A DNA stretch of 64,000 nt from Mycobacterium asiaticum (GTDB taxonomy: Bacteria; Actinomycetota; Actinomycetes; Mycobacteriales; Mycobacteriaceae), in the NCBI RefSeq assembly GCF_001673365.1, contig NZ_LZLS01000191.1, positions 88,419-152,418 of the forward strand. Direction: 5' to 3'. Shown here piece after piece: positions 16,152-25,650 of the stretch. Each line of letters starts with the position of its first letter. The stretch's first letter is position 1. A program made the position numbers and the translations under genes. The notes beneath the pieces are model-generated. The model was not told where the DNA came from and made no database searches. It saw nothing but the letters and a program-made list of their open reading frames with translations.

Positions 16152-17080
16152 TGCCGCGCACGGCCGACGACTCCTGGGACATCGCCACCAGCGTCGGGGC
16201 TACCGCGGTGATGGTCGCGCTGGCCCGGGCCGCCGAGACCGCCAGCGCCGACCCCGTGATTCGGGACGAGTTCGCCGGACCGCTGGTCTCCACGCCGGAA
16301 CTCGCCGGCGTCCGCGAGCAGGTGGCCGCCTGGTGGGCCGGACCGGATCCGCAAGACGACGCGGATTACACCGTCGACTCCCAGCAGATGATCAACTACC
16401 AGGCCGTCCGCACGCATTTCTTCGATGCCTACTTCGCCGACGCGGCCGCGGCCGGCATCCGGCAGGTGGTCCTGCTGGCGGCCGGGTTGGACTCGCGCGC
16501 CTACCGGTTGGACTGGCCGACGGACACGGTCGTGTACGAAATCGACCTGCCCAAGGTGCTGGACTACAAGTCCGAAACGCTTGCCGACCACGGTGCCGCA
16601 CCGCGCGTCGACCGACGCCCGGTTGCCGTCGACTTGCGCCACGACTGGCCGCAAGCGCTGCGCGACGCAGGCTTCGAACCCAGCCGTCCGACGGCGTGGC
16701 TGGCCGAAGGTCTGTTGCCGTTCCTGCCGGGGCCTGCGCAGGAGGCCATGTTCGACGCGATCGACGCGCTGAGCGGGCCGGGCAGCCGTGTTGCCGTCGA
16801 GATTTTCGGCATCGACGAGGAGCGGCGCGCAGAGGCGCAGCAGAAGTTCGCCGAGCTGCGAGCCAGGCGTACAGAGCGCGGCGAGGACACCTCGTTCGAC
16901 CCCTTCGACCTGTGGTTCGACGACGAAGGACGGCCCGACCCGACCGAATGGTTCAGCACCCACGGCTGGAACACCGCGGCGATCTCCGCACGCGAGGAGT
17001 CGATCCGGCTGGGCCGACCGCCGGACGCCGAGGATGACAAGCCGTTCCAGAACGGGTTCGTGACCGGCGATAAGGCCTGA
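16151..17080 (+). CDS. SAM-dependent methyltransferase, LCMT family, copy 3 of 3
   Basis: A 309-residue third paralogue: TSVGATAVMVALARAAETASADPVIRDEFA, VVLLAAGLDSRAYRL, VYEIDLPKVLDYK and WLAEGLLPFLP. The start shares a base with the previous stop (TAATG), so translation is coupled. I recall only two such genes at Rv0145-Rv0146 in M. tuberculosis, so this copy is an extra duplication or was lost there. About 180 bases follow before the MFS gene, enough for a new promoter. Confidence 0.88.
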   Translation: MPRTADDSWDIATSVGATAVMVALARAAETASADPVIRDEFAGPLVSTPELAGVREQVAAWWAGPDPQDDADYTVDSQQMINYQAVRTHFFDAYFADAAAAGIRQVVLLAAGLDSRAYRLDWPTDTVVYEIDLPKVLDYKSETLADHGAAPRVDRRPVAVDLRHDWPQALRDAGFEPSRPTAWLAEGLLPFLPGPAQEAMFDAIDALSGPGSRVAVEIFGIDEERRAEAQQKFAELRARRTERGEDTSFDPFDLWFDDEGRPDPTEWFSTHGWNTAAISAREESIRLGRPPDAEDDKPFQNGFVTGDKA

Positions 17081-17167
17081 CGAGGCCTGACGGCAACGTA
17101 AAAAAAGTGTTCTCTTATCTGACACGTGTTGGTTAACATTAGGTTTCCGCCGGTCAGGGAGGCTCGC

Positions 17168-17245
17168 ATGAGCGTCGACAGCGCAACTGCCGATTTCGAC
17201 AGTCCGATGATTTCCGACCGGCTACAAGTTCCCGTCCTGAGCTAG
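17168..17245 (+). CDS. Possible 25-residue peptide upstream of the MFS gene
   Basis: ATG 17168 is preceded at good distance by GGGAGG and opens a 25-codon frame ending at TAG 17245, 15 bases before the MFS start. The peptide is acidic and Ser-rich (MSVDSATADFDSPMISDRLQ, then five residues). It may be a leader peptide controlling the exporter, a degraded gene start, or chance. I recognise no family. Confidence 0.3.
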   Translation: MSVDSATADFDSPMISDRLQVPVLS

Positions 17246-17260
17246 CGGTCGCACCGCGCC

Positions 17261-18514
17261 ATGTCGCTGCACGACTGGATATCCGGCGGCCGCGGGGCAC
17301 GCACCCGGGTACCCCCTGGTGCCCCGGTGGGGATGATCACCGCACTGGCGACGGCGACGGCATTCTTGTTGTTCGCGCAGATCTTCATGGTGGCGCCGCT
17401 AGTACCCACCCTTGCCCGCGAATTCTCCGCCAGCGCCGGTCTGGTCGGGTTGGGCGTCCCCGCCTACCTAGTGCCCTATGGCCTGATGGTGCTGCTGTGG
17501 GGTCCGTTGTCGGACCGTTGGGGACGCCGCCGAATCATCCTGGTCTCGCTGGTGCTGTTCGTCGCCATGGTCGCCGTCACCCCGCTGGTCCGTGACGTCG
17601 GCCAATTCATAGTCCTGCGGATGGCGACCGGCATCGGTGCCGGCGGGGTGGTGCCGATCAGCGTGGCACTCGTCGGCGATCTAGTGCCCTATCAGCGCCG
17701 AGGCCGCGTGTTGGGTTGGATGTGTGGCGGCATGGCCGGGGGGACGGCGTTTGGCGCGGCGGGCGGGGCACTAGGTGAACCGTTGCTGGGCTGGCGTGGG
17801 TTGTTCACGCTGGTCGCCGTTTTCGCCTGCGCCCTGCTGACCCTGAGCCTGTGGCTGATTCCGGACACCACCCCGAAAGCCAGTAATGCCGTCGCGGCGG
17901 GCGTAGCGGTCACCGGTTTCCGCGGGCTGCTGCGGCTTCCGCGAGCCCGGCGGACCTACGGTTATGTGCTGATCAACGCGATGCTGCACGCCGGCATCTA
18001 CAGCTGGCTCGGTGTGTACCTACAGCAGCGCGCTGCGCTCAACGAAGCGCAACTGGGACTGATCCTGCTCGGTTACGGCGTTCCGGGGCTACTGCTTGGT
18101 CCCGCCATCGGATTGCTGGCTGATCGCTACGGCCGTGCCCGGATCATTCCGCTCGGCCTGGCCGTGGCCGGGGTTTCCGCGGCGACTTTCGCCTCCGAAC
18201 CCTCGTTGGTGGTAGCGCAATCGGCGATCATCATCCTGTCCCTGGGATACGACATGACCCAGCCACCGCTGGTAGGCATCGTGACGGACCTGCCCGGAAA
18301 TCGCGGGCAGGCGATTGCGCTCAACTCGTGCGTGCTCTGGGTCGGCATGGGCATCGGCAGCCTCGTATTCCAGGCAATCCTGATGCCCTGGGGTTTCCAC
18401 ACCGCGTTCGGCGCCTTCGCGGCCGTCGCCTTGGTGGGCGCGGTGATCGCGATTCCGATGTTTCGGACCGAAAGGCCAGCCAGCGCGATCCCGATTTCGG
18501 GTGGCTTGTCCTGA
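17261..18514 (+). CDS. MFS transporter, drug/metabolite exporter type
   Basis: A 417-residue major facilitator with about 12 hydrophobic segments. The loop 2-3 motif WGPLSDRWGRRRIIL and its weaker repeat GLLADRYGRARIIP after the central loop are the MFS signature A. It probably exports a small molecule with proton antiport in the inner membrane. It follows the methyltransferase operon, so export of a methylated product is possible but only an inference from position. I do not recall this gene between Rv0146 and Rv0147 in M. tuberculosis. Confidence 0.85.
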   Translation: MSLHDWISGGRGARTRVPPGAPVGMITALATATAFLLFAQIFMVAPLVPTLAREFSASAGLVGLGVPAYLVPYGLMVLLWGPLSDRWGRRRIILVSLVLFVAMVAVTPLVRDVGQFIVLRMATGIGAGGVVPISVALVGDLVPYQRRGRVLGWMCGGMAGGTAFGAAGGALGEPLLGWRGLFTLVAVFACALLTLSLWLIPDTTPKASNAVAAGVAVTGFRGLLRLPRARRTYGYVLINAMLHAGIYSWLGVYLQQRAALNEAQLGLILLGYGVPGLLLGPAIGLLADRYGRARIIPLGLAVAGVSAATFASEPSLVVAQSAIIILSLGYDMTQPPLVGIVTDLPGNRGQAIALNSCVLWVGMGIGSLVFQAILMPWGFHTAFGAFAAVALVGAVIAIPMFRTERPASAIPISGGLS

Positions 18515-18626
18515 TCTTTCCTGTCGCCGTCCTACTGCTGTCAGGACCAGATGACTAGGATCGCGGGTACACCAACGAGCAACCGCGCGCTTCGGGCTGC
18601 GGGCACCTCGGGAAGGAAGGACAACG

Positions 18627-20066
18627 ATGACCACCGATTCCCTGCCAAAGGCTGCAAACGCCGCCAACGGGCACGCCGCGCCCGAACCGAACGTTGCCGA
18701 GACTGTTGCTCGGTTGCGCAAGACGTTTGCCACGGGCCGCACTCGCAGCTACGAGTGGCGCAAACGGCAGTTGCTCCAACTGGCGAAGTTGATGGAGGAG
18801 AACGAACCCGCCATCGCCGCTGCGCTGGCCGAAGATCTGGACCGCAACCAGGTCGAGGCGTTCATCGCCGACATCGCCACCACTGCCGGCGAAGCCAAGT
18901 ACGCGGCCAAGAAACTCAAGAAGTGGATGCGCCGCAAGTACCTGCTGCTAGAGGCGCCGCAGCTGCCCGGTCGGGGCTGGGTCGAGTACGAGCCCTACGG
19001 CACCGTGCTGATCATCGGGGCTTGGAACTACCCGTTCTACCTCACCCTGGGTCCTGCCGTCGGCGCGCTCGCAGCCGGTAATGCCGTCATCCTCAAGCCG
19101 TCGGAACTCGCTGCGGCATCGTCGCGGTTGATGGCAGAGCTGGTACCTAAGTACCTGGACAACGACGCGGTGGCGGTCATCGAGGGCGACGGCATGGTCA
19201 GCCAGGAACTGATCGCGCAGGGCCTGGACCGCGTCATGTTCACCGGTGGCACCGAGATCGGCCGCAAGGTCTACGAAGGCGCGGCACCGCACCTGACCCC
19301 GGTCACTCTCGAACTCGGTGGGAAGAGCCCGGTGGTCGTGGCGGCCGATGGCGACATCGACGTCGCGGCCAAGCGAATCGCCTGGCTGAAGATCCTCAAC
19401 GGCGGTCAGACCTGCGTCGCGCCCGACTATGTGTTGGCTGACGCGTCGATCCGCGACGAACTCGTCGACAAGATCGGCGCCGCCCTCACCAAGTTCCGCT
19501 CCAAGGACGACCAGACCGGCATGCGCATCGTCAACGAGCGCCAGTTCAACCGGTTGAGCGGCTACATCTCCGAGGCAGAGGCCGATGGGACCTCCAAGGT
19601 CGCCGTCGGCGGCAAGTCCGACCCGTCGACGCTGCGTATTCAGCCGACCGTGGTGGTCGATCCCGCTCCGGACGGACCGCTGATGCAAAACGAGATCTTC
19701 GGGCCGCTGCTGCCGGTAGTCACCGTGAAGAACCTGGACGAGGCGATCGACTTCATCAACGCCCGGGCCAAGCCGCTGTCGGCATACCTGTTCACCAAGT
19801 CGAAGCAAACGCGCGAGCGCTTCATCAAAGAGGTCCCAGCCGGCGGCATGCTGATCAACCACATCGCGTTCCAGGTGTCGACAGCCAAGTTGCCATTCGG
19901 CGGTGTCGGCGCCTCCGGCATGGGTGCCTACCACGGCAAATGGGGCTTCGACGAGTTCAGCCACCGTAAGTCGGTGCTGACCAAGCCGACGCGTCCCGAC
20001 TTCTCCAGCATGATCTATCCGCCCTACACCGATCGGGCTTTCAAGCTGGCTCGCAGGTTGTTCTAA
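18627..20066 (+). CDS. Aldehyde dehydrogenase (Rv0147-like)
   Basis: A 479-residue NAD(P)-dependent aldehyde dehydrogenase of the class 3 / fatty-aldehyde type. The general base is Glu229 in LELGGKSP, the nucleophile is Cys263 in NGGQTCVAPDY, and the cofactor motif is FTGGTEIGRKVYE. The C-terminus has a hydrophobic/basic end (FKLARRLF) that could associate with membranes. It oxidises an aliphatic or aromatic aldehyde to the acid. Start ATG 18627 follows GGAAGGAAGGA. Order matches Rv0147. Confidence 0.92.
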   Translation: MTTDSLPKAANAANGHAAPEPNVAETVARLRKTFATGRTRSYEWRKRQLLQLAKLMEENEPAIAAALAEDLDRNQVEAFIADIATTAGEAKYAAKKLKKWMRRKYLLLEAPQLPGRGWVEYEPYGTVLIIGAWNYPFYLTLGPAVGALAAGNAVILKPSELAAASSRLMAELVPKYLDNDAVAVIEGDGMVSQELIAQGLDRVMFTGGTEIGRKVYEGAAPHLTPVTLELGGKSPVVVAADGDIDVAAKRIAWLKILNGGQTCVAPDYVLADASIRDELVDKIGAALTKFRSKDDQTGMRIVNERQFNRLSGYISEAEADGTSKVAVGGKSDPSTLRIQPTVVVDPAPDGPLMQNEIFGPLLPVVTVKNLDEAIDFINARAKPLSAYLFTKSKQTRERFIKEVPAGGMLINHIAFQVSTAKLPFGGVGASGMGAYHGKWGFDEFSHRKSVLTKPTRPDFSSMIYPPYTDRAFKLARRLF

Positions 20067-20080
20067 CTTGAGATTCACAC

Positions 20081-20110
20081 CGCCGGCACCGGCCCTCGCT
20101 GGTGCCGGCG
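20081..20110. terminator. Perfect hairpin after the aldehyde dehydrogenase gene
   Basis: CGCCGGCACC (20081-20090) is perfectly complementary to GGTGCCGGCG (20101-20110) around a 10-nt loop. It begins 14 bases after the stop of the aldehyde dehydrogenase and ends 33 bases before the SDR start. There is no T-run. It fits a factor-aided or T-less terminator, or an attenuator between the two genes. Confidence 0.65.
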
Positions 20111-20143
20111 CTTAACCCTGATAGCCCCGCAGAGAGGAAACTG

Positions 20144-21004
20144 ATGCCTGGAGTGCAGGATCGCGTCATCGTAGTGACTGGAGCCGGCGGCGGACTGGGC
20201 CGGGAATACGCCCTGTCCCTCGCTCGCGAAGGTGCCAGCGTCGTCGTCAACGACCTCGGCGGCGCCCGCGACGGCACCGGCGGTGGTTCGGCGATGGCCG
20301 ATCAGGTGGTCACCGAGATTCGCGACGGCGGGGGTCGGGCGGTTGCCAACTACGACAGCGTCGCCGAAGCCGACGGCGCGGCCAACATCATCAAGACGGC
20401 GCTCGACGAGTTCGGCGCCGTGCACGGTGTGGTGAGCAACGCCGGCATCCTGCGCGATGGCACCTTCCACAAGATGACGTCGGAGAACTGGGACGCCGTC
20501 CTCAAGGTGCACCTGTACGGCGGCTACAACGTGATCCGCGCAGCCTGGCCGCACTTCCGCGAGCAGAGCTACGGCCGCGTGGTGGTCGCCACCTCGACCA
20601 GTGGGCTGTTCGGCAACTTCGGGCAGACCAACTACGGCGCGGCCAAGCTCGGGTTGGTGGGCCTGATCAACACGCTGGCGCTGGAGGGGGCCAAGTACAA
20701 CATCCACTCCAACGCCGTAGCGCCGATCGCGGCCACCCGGATGACCGAGGACATCATGCCCAAGGAGGTGCTGGAGAAGCTGACGCCGGAGTTCGTGGCC
20801 CCGGTGGTGGCTTACCTGTGCACCGAGGAGAATTCCGACAACGGATCGGTCTTCGTCGTCGGCGGCGGCAAGGTGCAACACGTTGCGCTGTTCGGCAACG
20901 AGGGCGCCAATTTCGACACGCCTCCGACGGTGCAGGATGTGGCGGCCCAGTGGGATGTCATCACCGACCTGTCGGCCGCGCAAAAAGCTGGATTCAAGCT
21001 CTAA
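20144..21004 (+). CDS. Short-chain dehydrogenase (Rv0148-like, 17-beta-HSD4 type)
   Basis: A 286-residue SDR. The cofactor motif is VTGAGGGLGREYA, then NDLGGARDG (an Asp that favours NAD), NAG at about residue 100 and the catalytic YxxxK in NYGAAKLGL. Similar to the dehydrogenase part of peroxisomal multifunctional enzyme 2, so it probably oxidises a 3-hydroxyacyl-CoA or steroid alcohol. ATG 20144 follows AGAGAGGAAA. Order and length match Rv0148. Confidence 0.92.
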   Translation: MPGVQDRVIVVTGAGGGLGREYALSLAREGASVVVNDLGGARDGTGGGSAMADQVVTEIRDGGGRAVANYDSVAEADGAANIIKTALDEFGAVHGVVSNAGILRDGTFHKMTSENWDAVLKVHLYGGYNVIRAAWPHFREQSYGRVVVATSTSGLFGNFGQTNYGAAKLGLVGLINTLALEGAKYNIHSNAVAPIAATRMTEDIMPKEVLEKLTPEFVAPVVAYLCTEENSDNGSVFVVGGGKVQHVALFGNEGANFDTPPTVQDVAAQWDVITDLSAAQKAGFKL

Positions 21005-21013
21005 ATGTAATCG

Positions 21014-21982
21014 ATGAAAGCCTCAGTCGTACAAGAGCTTTCGGGTCCGTCCGGGGTTGTCTACACCGATATCGACGACGTACCCGATGGCGGTGGCAAC
21101 ATCGTCATCGAGGTGCGCGCCGCGGGCGTCTGCTTTCCCGATCTGCTGTTGACCAGAGGCAAGTATCAGCTCAAGTTGCCGCCGCCGTTCGTGCCCGGAA
21201 TGGAGACGGCCGGTGTGGTGCGTTCGGCACCGGCCGATTCGGGTTTCCGTGTGGGCGAACGTGTTTCGGCCTTTGGTGTGCTCGGCTGCTACGCCGAGCA
21301 GGTCGCCGTTCCGGTTTCCAACGTGATTCGCAGTCCCGCCGAGCTCGACGACGCCGAAGCGGTGTCGTTGCTGGTGAACTACAACACCATGTATTTCGCG
21401 CTGTCCCGTCGCGCCGTGATGCGGCCCGGCCAGACGGTGTTGGTGCTCGGCGCGGCCGGCGGGGTCGGTACCGCGGCCATCCAGATTGCCAAGGCGTTGG
21501 GCGCCAGTCAGGTAATCGCCGTGGTACACCGCGAAACCGCGATCGACTACGTCAGCGCGCTAGGCGCCGACCAAGTGCTGCACCTGGCCCCCGGCTGGGT
21601 GGACCGGGTGCATGAATACACCAACGGCCAAGGGGTTGACATCGTCGTCGACCCGATCGGTGGCCGCACCTTCGACGACGCGATTCGCGCGCTGGCGATC
21701 GACGGCAAGCTGCTGGTGATCGGGTTCGCCGCGGGCAGCGTGCCGACACTAAGTGTCAACCGGCTACTGCTGCGCAATATCGGCGTGCTGGGCGTCGCGT
21801 GGGGCGAATACCTCACCAAGGTCCCCGGTTCGGCGGTGCTGTTTTCGGCCGGTCTCAACCAGTTGGTGTCGCTGGGCCTGAGACCGCCTCCGCCGCAACG
21901 TTATCCGCTGTCCGAAGCGCGCGCCGCGCTGCAATATCTGGACGACGGCGGCGTGCTCGGCAAGGTCGTCCTGGAGCCTTAA
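21014..21982 (+). CDS. Zinc-less quinone oxidoreductase, MDR superfamily (Rv0149-like)
   Basis: A 322-residue medium-chain reductase of the NADPH:quinone oxidoreductase branch. It has a GroES-like N-terminus (GVCFPDLLLTRGKYQ, PFVPGMETAGVV) without zinc ligands and the cofactor motif VLGAAGGVGTAAIQIAK. It probably reduces quinones or enones, or an enoyl-CoA. It starts 9 bases after the SDR stop, so the two are co-transcribed. Its stop overlaps the stop of the convergent PE-PPE gene by 4 bases. Confidence 0.9.
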   Translation: MKASVVQELSGPSGVVYTDIDDVPDGGGNIVIEVRAAGVCFPDLLLTRGKYQLKLPPPFVPGMETAGVVRSAPADSGFRVGERVSAFGVLGCYAEQVAVPVSNVIRSPAELDDAEAVSLLVNYNTMYFALSRRAVMRPGQTVLVLGAAGGVGTAAIQIAKALGASQVIAVVHRETAIDYVSALGADQVLHLAPGWVDRVHEYTNGQGVDIVVDPIGGRTFDDAIRALAIDGKLLVIGFAAGSVPTLSVNRLLLRNIGVLGVAWGEYLTKVPGSAVLFSAGLNQLVSLGLRPPPPQRYPLSEARAALQYLDDGGVLGKVVLEP

Positions 21983-23706
21983 AGCAGGGCCCTGAGCTCG
22001 TCGGCGATGTCGCTGGCAGCGTGCTGGAAAACGCGCACCTCGAAACCTGCCATCAGAACGGCCAAGCCGATGTCCGCCGCGATCGGTTTGCCGAAGGCGT
22101 TGATCAGTCCGCCGACGGGATCGCCGTTGAACGCTTGCAGTAGGCCGCGCCCGAACAGGTCGATGTTGTAGGCCGGAATGGCGGTCACGGCCGCGTTGAC
22201 GATATCGGTGGTCGGGAGCACCGTGGCGTAGGCCGACCCGGCAATGGCCGAACTGGCATAGCCGAGCTTGAGGTTGGCCGCCAGCAACGTTTGGATGAAA
22301 TTCTGCGGTGACGCGAACGAGTACTGCGCGCCGGTTGCCAGCTGGCCAAGCTTTACCGTGTCCACCGTCGGGATCAGGGCGGTGAAGTGCGACGGCGTGA
22401 TCAGCGAGACTTCGTGGGAGAAATTGACGATCCCTTCCTGAGTCCCGGCGGCGAGCGCGGCGACGATTTCGCCCGGCGGAACCGGCGGGAATACCCCGAA
22501 CTCGGTTGGCACATTCGGAGCATCCGGCGACCACCCGTGGGTAGTGCTGCCGTAGCCGAGGTTCACGAGGACACGCATGTCGGGCTGGATCAGTTCCGCC
22601 AGCGGGTTGCCGATGATCGGGATGGCACGCAGCGGAGACAGAATGGGCAGGTTCTCGGTGGGGATCATGTAGTAGTGCGTCTGGACCGGTCCGACGGTGT
22701 TCGTCAGCTCGACGGCCGTGCCGCCCGGCGGCACCGTCAACTCCATGCCCGACAGGAACGGGTAGCGACCGTGCAACTCGATGATTCCCAGGAACGCGTT
22801 GATATCGGACAGCACATTGAGCGGGTATTGCGGGAAGTCGCCGAATCCGTCGTACTCGATGGTGAAGATACGTGTGGGGAAGGAATTGTCAGGGGTCGCG
22901 ATGCCGAACACATCCAAGCCCAGGCTCGGCAACGCAAGTCCCGGGAAGCGCGCCAGCAGACCGCCATTCGGATTGCTCGGATTGCCGACCAGCGTGAAGT
23001 TCAGGTTTGCCGGGCCGCCCCCGAGCGTGTTGGTGGGGTTCAGCGCCATCATTTCCATCGAAGCGATGACCGCGCTCTGCGAATAGCCGAAGACGTTGAC
23101 CGAGGTGGCGCCGAGTTGGCCGAATGCCGCGGTGATGGCGTTGTCCAGGATCGTCAGCCCGCGCGCCGCCGACACATCGAACGTCAAGTCCTTGATGCCG
23201 GTTAGGGGATACAGCCCCTCGGGGGTGTTGATGCCGATATTGATGCCCCCGGTATAAAACGGGTCGATGTACAGGGGCGGGATTCCTTGGATGTAGTCCT
23301 CGATCGGGATCGGGTACCCGCTGGCGCCCATCACCAGGGTGATCGCGGCCGCCGGAGCGGTTGCGGCCTCGCTGAGCAGTGATTTGAGCGGCGAGAGAAT
23401 CGGACTCAAGGCATTCGACGCCGCGTTGACGATCTCAGTCTCGAGATAGGCGAGCCCGCCGGCGGCTAGCGTGCGGGCGAATTCCTCTTGGAGCGCCCCC
23501 ACTTTGGCGATGGCCGCGTTGTATTCCGCGCCGTACGCGCCGAACAACTGCGCGACGGCCTCGGAAACCTCGTCGGCGGCCGCCGAGAGCAGGCCGGTGG
23601 TCGGACCGCTCGCGGCCGCACTGGCCGCGGACACCGCCGTCCGAATCTCCGCCAAATTCGTTGCGGCGCTGGAAATCACGTCCGGTTGCACTGACAAGTA
23701 CGACAT
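21979..23706 (-). CDS. PE protein with PE-PPE hydrolase domain (PE1-like)
   Basis: A 575-residue protein. The PE domain is residues 1-95 with the type VII secretion signal YxxxE as YLETE (87-91). The PE-PPE domain (PF08237) follows from about residue 120, with VMGASGYPIP and the nucleophile motif GYSQS (Ser209). These are serine alpha/beta hydrolases acting on envelope lipids or esters after ESX-5-type export. The C-terminal 80 residues are hydrophobic. Position next to Rv0149 matches PE1 (Rv0151c). It follows the next PE-PPE gene on the same strand with a 99-base gap. Confidence 0.9.
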   Translation of the reverse strand: MSYLSVQPDVISSAATNLAEIRTAVSAASAAASGPTTGLLSAAADEVSEAVAQLFGAYGAEYNAAIAKVGALQEEFARTLAAGGLAYLETEIVNAASNALSPILSPLKSLLSEAATAPAAAITLVMGASGYPIPIEDYIQGIPPLYIDPFYTGGINIGINTPEGLYPLTGIKDLTFDVSAARGLTILDNAITAAFGQLGATSVNVFGYSQSAVIASMEMMALNPTNTLGGGPANLNFTLVGNPSNPNGGLLARFPGLALPSLGLDVFGIATPDNSFPTRIFTIEYDGFGDFPQYPLNVLSDINAFLGIIELHGRYPFLSGMELTVPPGGTAVELTNTVGPVQTHYYMIPTENLPILSPLRAIPIIGNPLAELIQPDMRVLVNLGYGSTTHGWSPDAPNVPTEFGVFPPVPPGEIVAALAAGTQEGIVNFSHEVSLITPSHFTALIPTVDTVKLGQLATGAQYSFASPQNFIQTLLAANLKLGYASSAIAGSAYATVLPTTDIVNAAVTAIPAYNIDLFGRGLLQAFNGDPVGGLINAFGKPIAADIGLAVLMAGFEVRVFQHAASDIADELRALL

Positions 23707-23805
23707 CGACCATCCTTCGTGACGAGGCCCCCCTGCCGCAGCGGCAAGGTCAGCCTAGATCCAATGGCGTCCTACGTGCGCAGTTTTACTAAAGCGCAAG
23801 AACTT

Positions 23806-25650
23806 TCAGTCGGCCGCACCGGTGAGGTCGCCGATCACCGACGAGATGGTGTCGATCGTCACGATGGTCTGGAAGCCACCGGCCAGGGTCAACAACGCGA
23901 CATCCGCGGCGATCGGATTGCCGAATGCATTCACCAGCCCCATCGGATCGCCGTTGACCGCCTGCTCGATGCCGTCCAGGAACAGGTTGAAGTTGTACGA
24001 CGGCAGCGTGGTGACGATGGTGTTCGCAATGTCTGCAGTCGGCAGCGCCAACGCGTAGCCGTCGGCCGCCGCACTCGTGATCGCGGTGGTGATGTTCGTG
24101 TTCGCCGACCTGATCGCGTCGAAGATGCTGTTGGCCGAGAAGCCGGTCGTCGGTGGCAAGGCGAACGGCAGTGAAAGGCCTCCGCCCCCACCGCCTCCTC
24201 CGCCGCCGCTGGGCAGCAGGTCGGTCAACGACGACAGTGCCGGCGCGGTGAAGTGACCGGCGAAGGCGTTGAGCCCCTGGCCGGCCAGGGCGATCTGGTC
24301 GCCGACGAAGTTCTCCGGGATCGGTGGGATCAGGCCGAACGGGGTGTGCACGTCGGCGTAGCCGGTCGAGTAGCCGTAGTGCGGGTCGCCGTAGCCCCAG
24401 TTGACCAGGTACGTCAGGTTGGGTTCGACCAGGTCCGCCAGGGCGTTTCCGATGCCGGGAATGGCTCGCAGCGGCTGCACCAGGGGCAGGCCGTCGTAAG
24501 TGATCATGTAGTAGTGGTCGGTGGTGTTACCAGGGGAGACCGGCAATTCGAGCATCTTGTAGCCCGGTGCGAGCTGGCCCGTCGAACTGATGATGCTCGG
24601 GTAATCGCCGTGAATGGATTGGATGCCCAGGAACGCGTTGAGGTCGGCCAGGAAGTTGATCGGGTACTTCGGGAAGTCGGTGTAGCCGTCGTATTGCAGC
24701 GAGAACGTGTTGACCTGGTAACCGGTGTTGGCCGGTGTCGGGCCGAAGAATTCCAGCCCCAGGGCCGGCATGTTAAGGCCGGGGAAGCGGGAGAGCAGCC
24801 CGCCGTTGGGAGCCATCGGATTGCCCAGCAGGGTGAAGCTGAGGTCTGCGGTGTGTGGGCTGCCCATCGCCACCAGATTGCGCAACTCCATCGAGGAGAG
24901 GATGGCACTCTGCGAGTAGCCCAACACCGATACCGAATCGCCTTTCGTGATCAGGCCGGTGGGTGAGAACAGCGCGTTGTGCAGCATCTGTGTGCCCAGC
25001 TGGACCGACTGGCTCAGCGGCAGGTCCTTGATTTGGGTGAGTGGGTACAGCCCCTCGGGAGTGTTCAGCGGTATCGACAACGGGTCGGCGATCCCGAACC
25101 GCATCCACGGCCGGACGCTGGCCATGTAATCCAGCGACGGTATCGGTGTGCCGCTGCCGGTCATGATCAACGCTTTGTCGTACATCCCGACCAGTGGCAA
25201 GGGCGTGCTGACCGGCGTCCCGCCACCGCCGGGACTCGCGGACGGCGCGAACAACGGGCCCAGCAGAGACTGGACGGGAGTGACCAGCGGCTGCAGTGGC
25301 GCGAGCACCGGGGCGAGAAGCGCCTCGATCGGCGAGGCGGCGGCGAGCGCGCCGCCCACCGCGGCAGCGTTGAGGACCTCCGATTCCGCGTAGGCGATGC
25401 TGGCCCCCGACAGCGCCTGCTGGAACTGCTCGTGGAAGACCGCCGCTTGACTGACGACGTCCTGGTATTCCACACCGAAAGCGCGGAACACCTGGGCCGC
25501 CGCCGCCGACACTTCGTCCGCTGCGGCGGCCGCCAGACCAGTCGTCGAACCCGCCGCCGCCGCATTGGCTTCGGCGAGGGCGGTCCGGATACCGGCCAGA
25601 TTTTCGGCGGCGGCGCTGAGCAGTTGCGGTTGCGTCGTCAAGTACGACAT
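23806..25650 (-). CDS. PE protein with PE-PPE hydrolase domain (PE2-like)
   Basis: A 614-residue paralogue of the preceding gene. PE domain 1-95 with YAESE (87-91); a long Pro/Ser/Gly linker at about 105-155; PE-PPE domain with GSGTPIPS and the nucleophile motif GYSQS (Ser246). A run of ten glycines near residue 470 separates the catalytic domain from a C-terminal helical region. The start at 25650 follows AAGGGGA. It corresponds in place to PE2 (Rv0152c) and is probably co-transcribed with the PE1-like gene. Confidence 0.9.
   Translation of the reverse strand: MSYLTTQPQLLSAAAENLAGIRTALAEANAAAAGSTTGLAAAAADEVSAAAAQVFRAFGVEYQDVVSQAAVFHEQFQQALSGASIAYAESEVLNAAAVGGALAAASPIEALLAPVLAPLQPLVTPVQSLLGPLFAPSASPGGGGTPVSTPLPLVGMYDKALIMTGSGTPIPSLDYMASVRPWMRFGIADPLSIPLNTPEGLYPLTQIKDLPLSQSVQLGTQMLHNALFSPTGLITKGDSVSVLGYSQSAILSSMELRNLVAMGSPHTADLSFTLLGNPMAPNGGLLSRFPGLNMPALGLEFFGPTPANTGYQVNTFSLQYDGYTDFPKYPINFLADLNAFLGIQSIHGDYPSIISSTGQLAPGYKMLELPVSPGNTTDHYYMITYDGLPLVQPLRAIPGIGNALADLVEPNLTYLVNWGYGDPHYGYSTGYADVHTPFGLIPPIPENFVGDQIALAGQGLNAFAGHFTAPALSSLTDLLPSGGGGGGGGGGLSLPFALPPTTGFSANSIFDAIRSANTNITTAITSAAADGYALALPTADIANTIVTTLPSYNFNLFLDGIEQAVNGDPMGLVNAFGNPIAADVALLTLAGGFQTIVTIDTISSVIGDLTGAAD

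Noticed and set aside
15467..17125. 552-codon minus-strand frame across the methyltransferases
   Set aside because: It mirrors three clear coding genes and is a high-GC shadow frame without any family motif.
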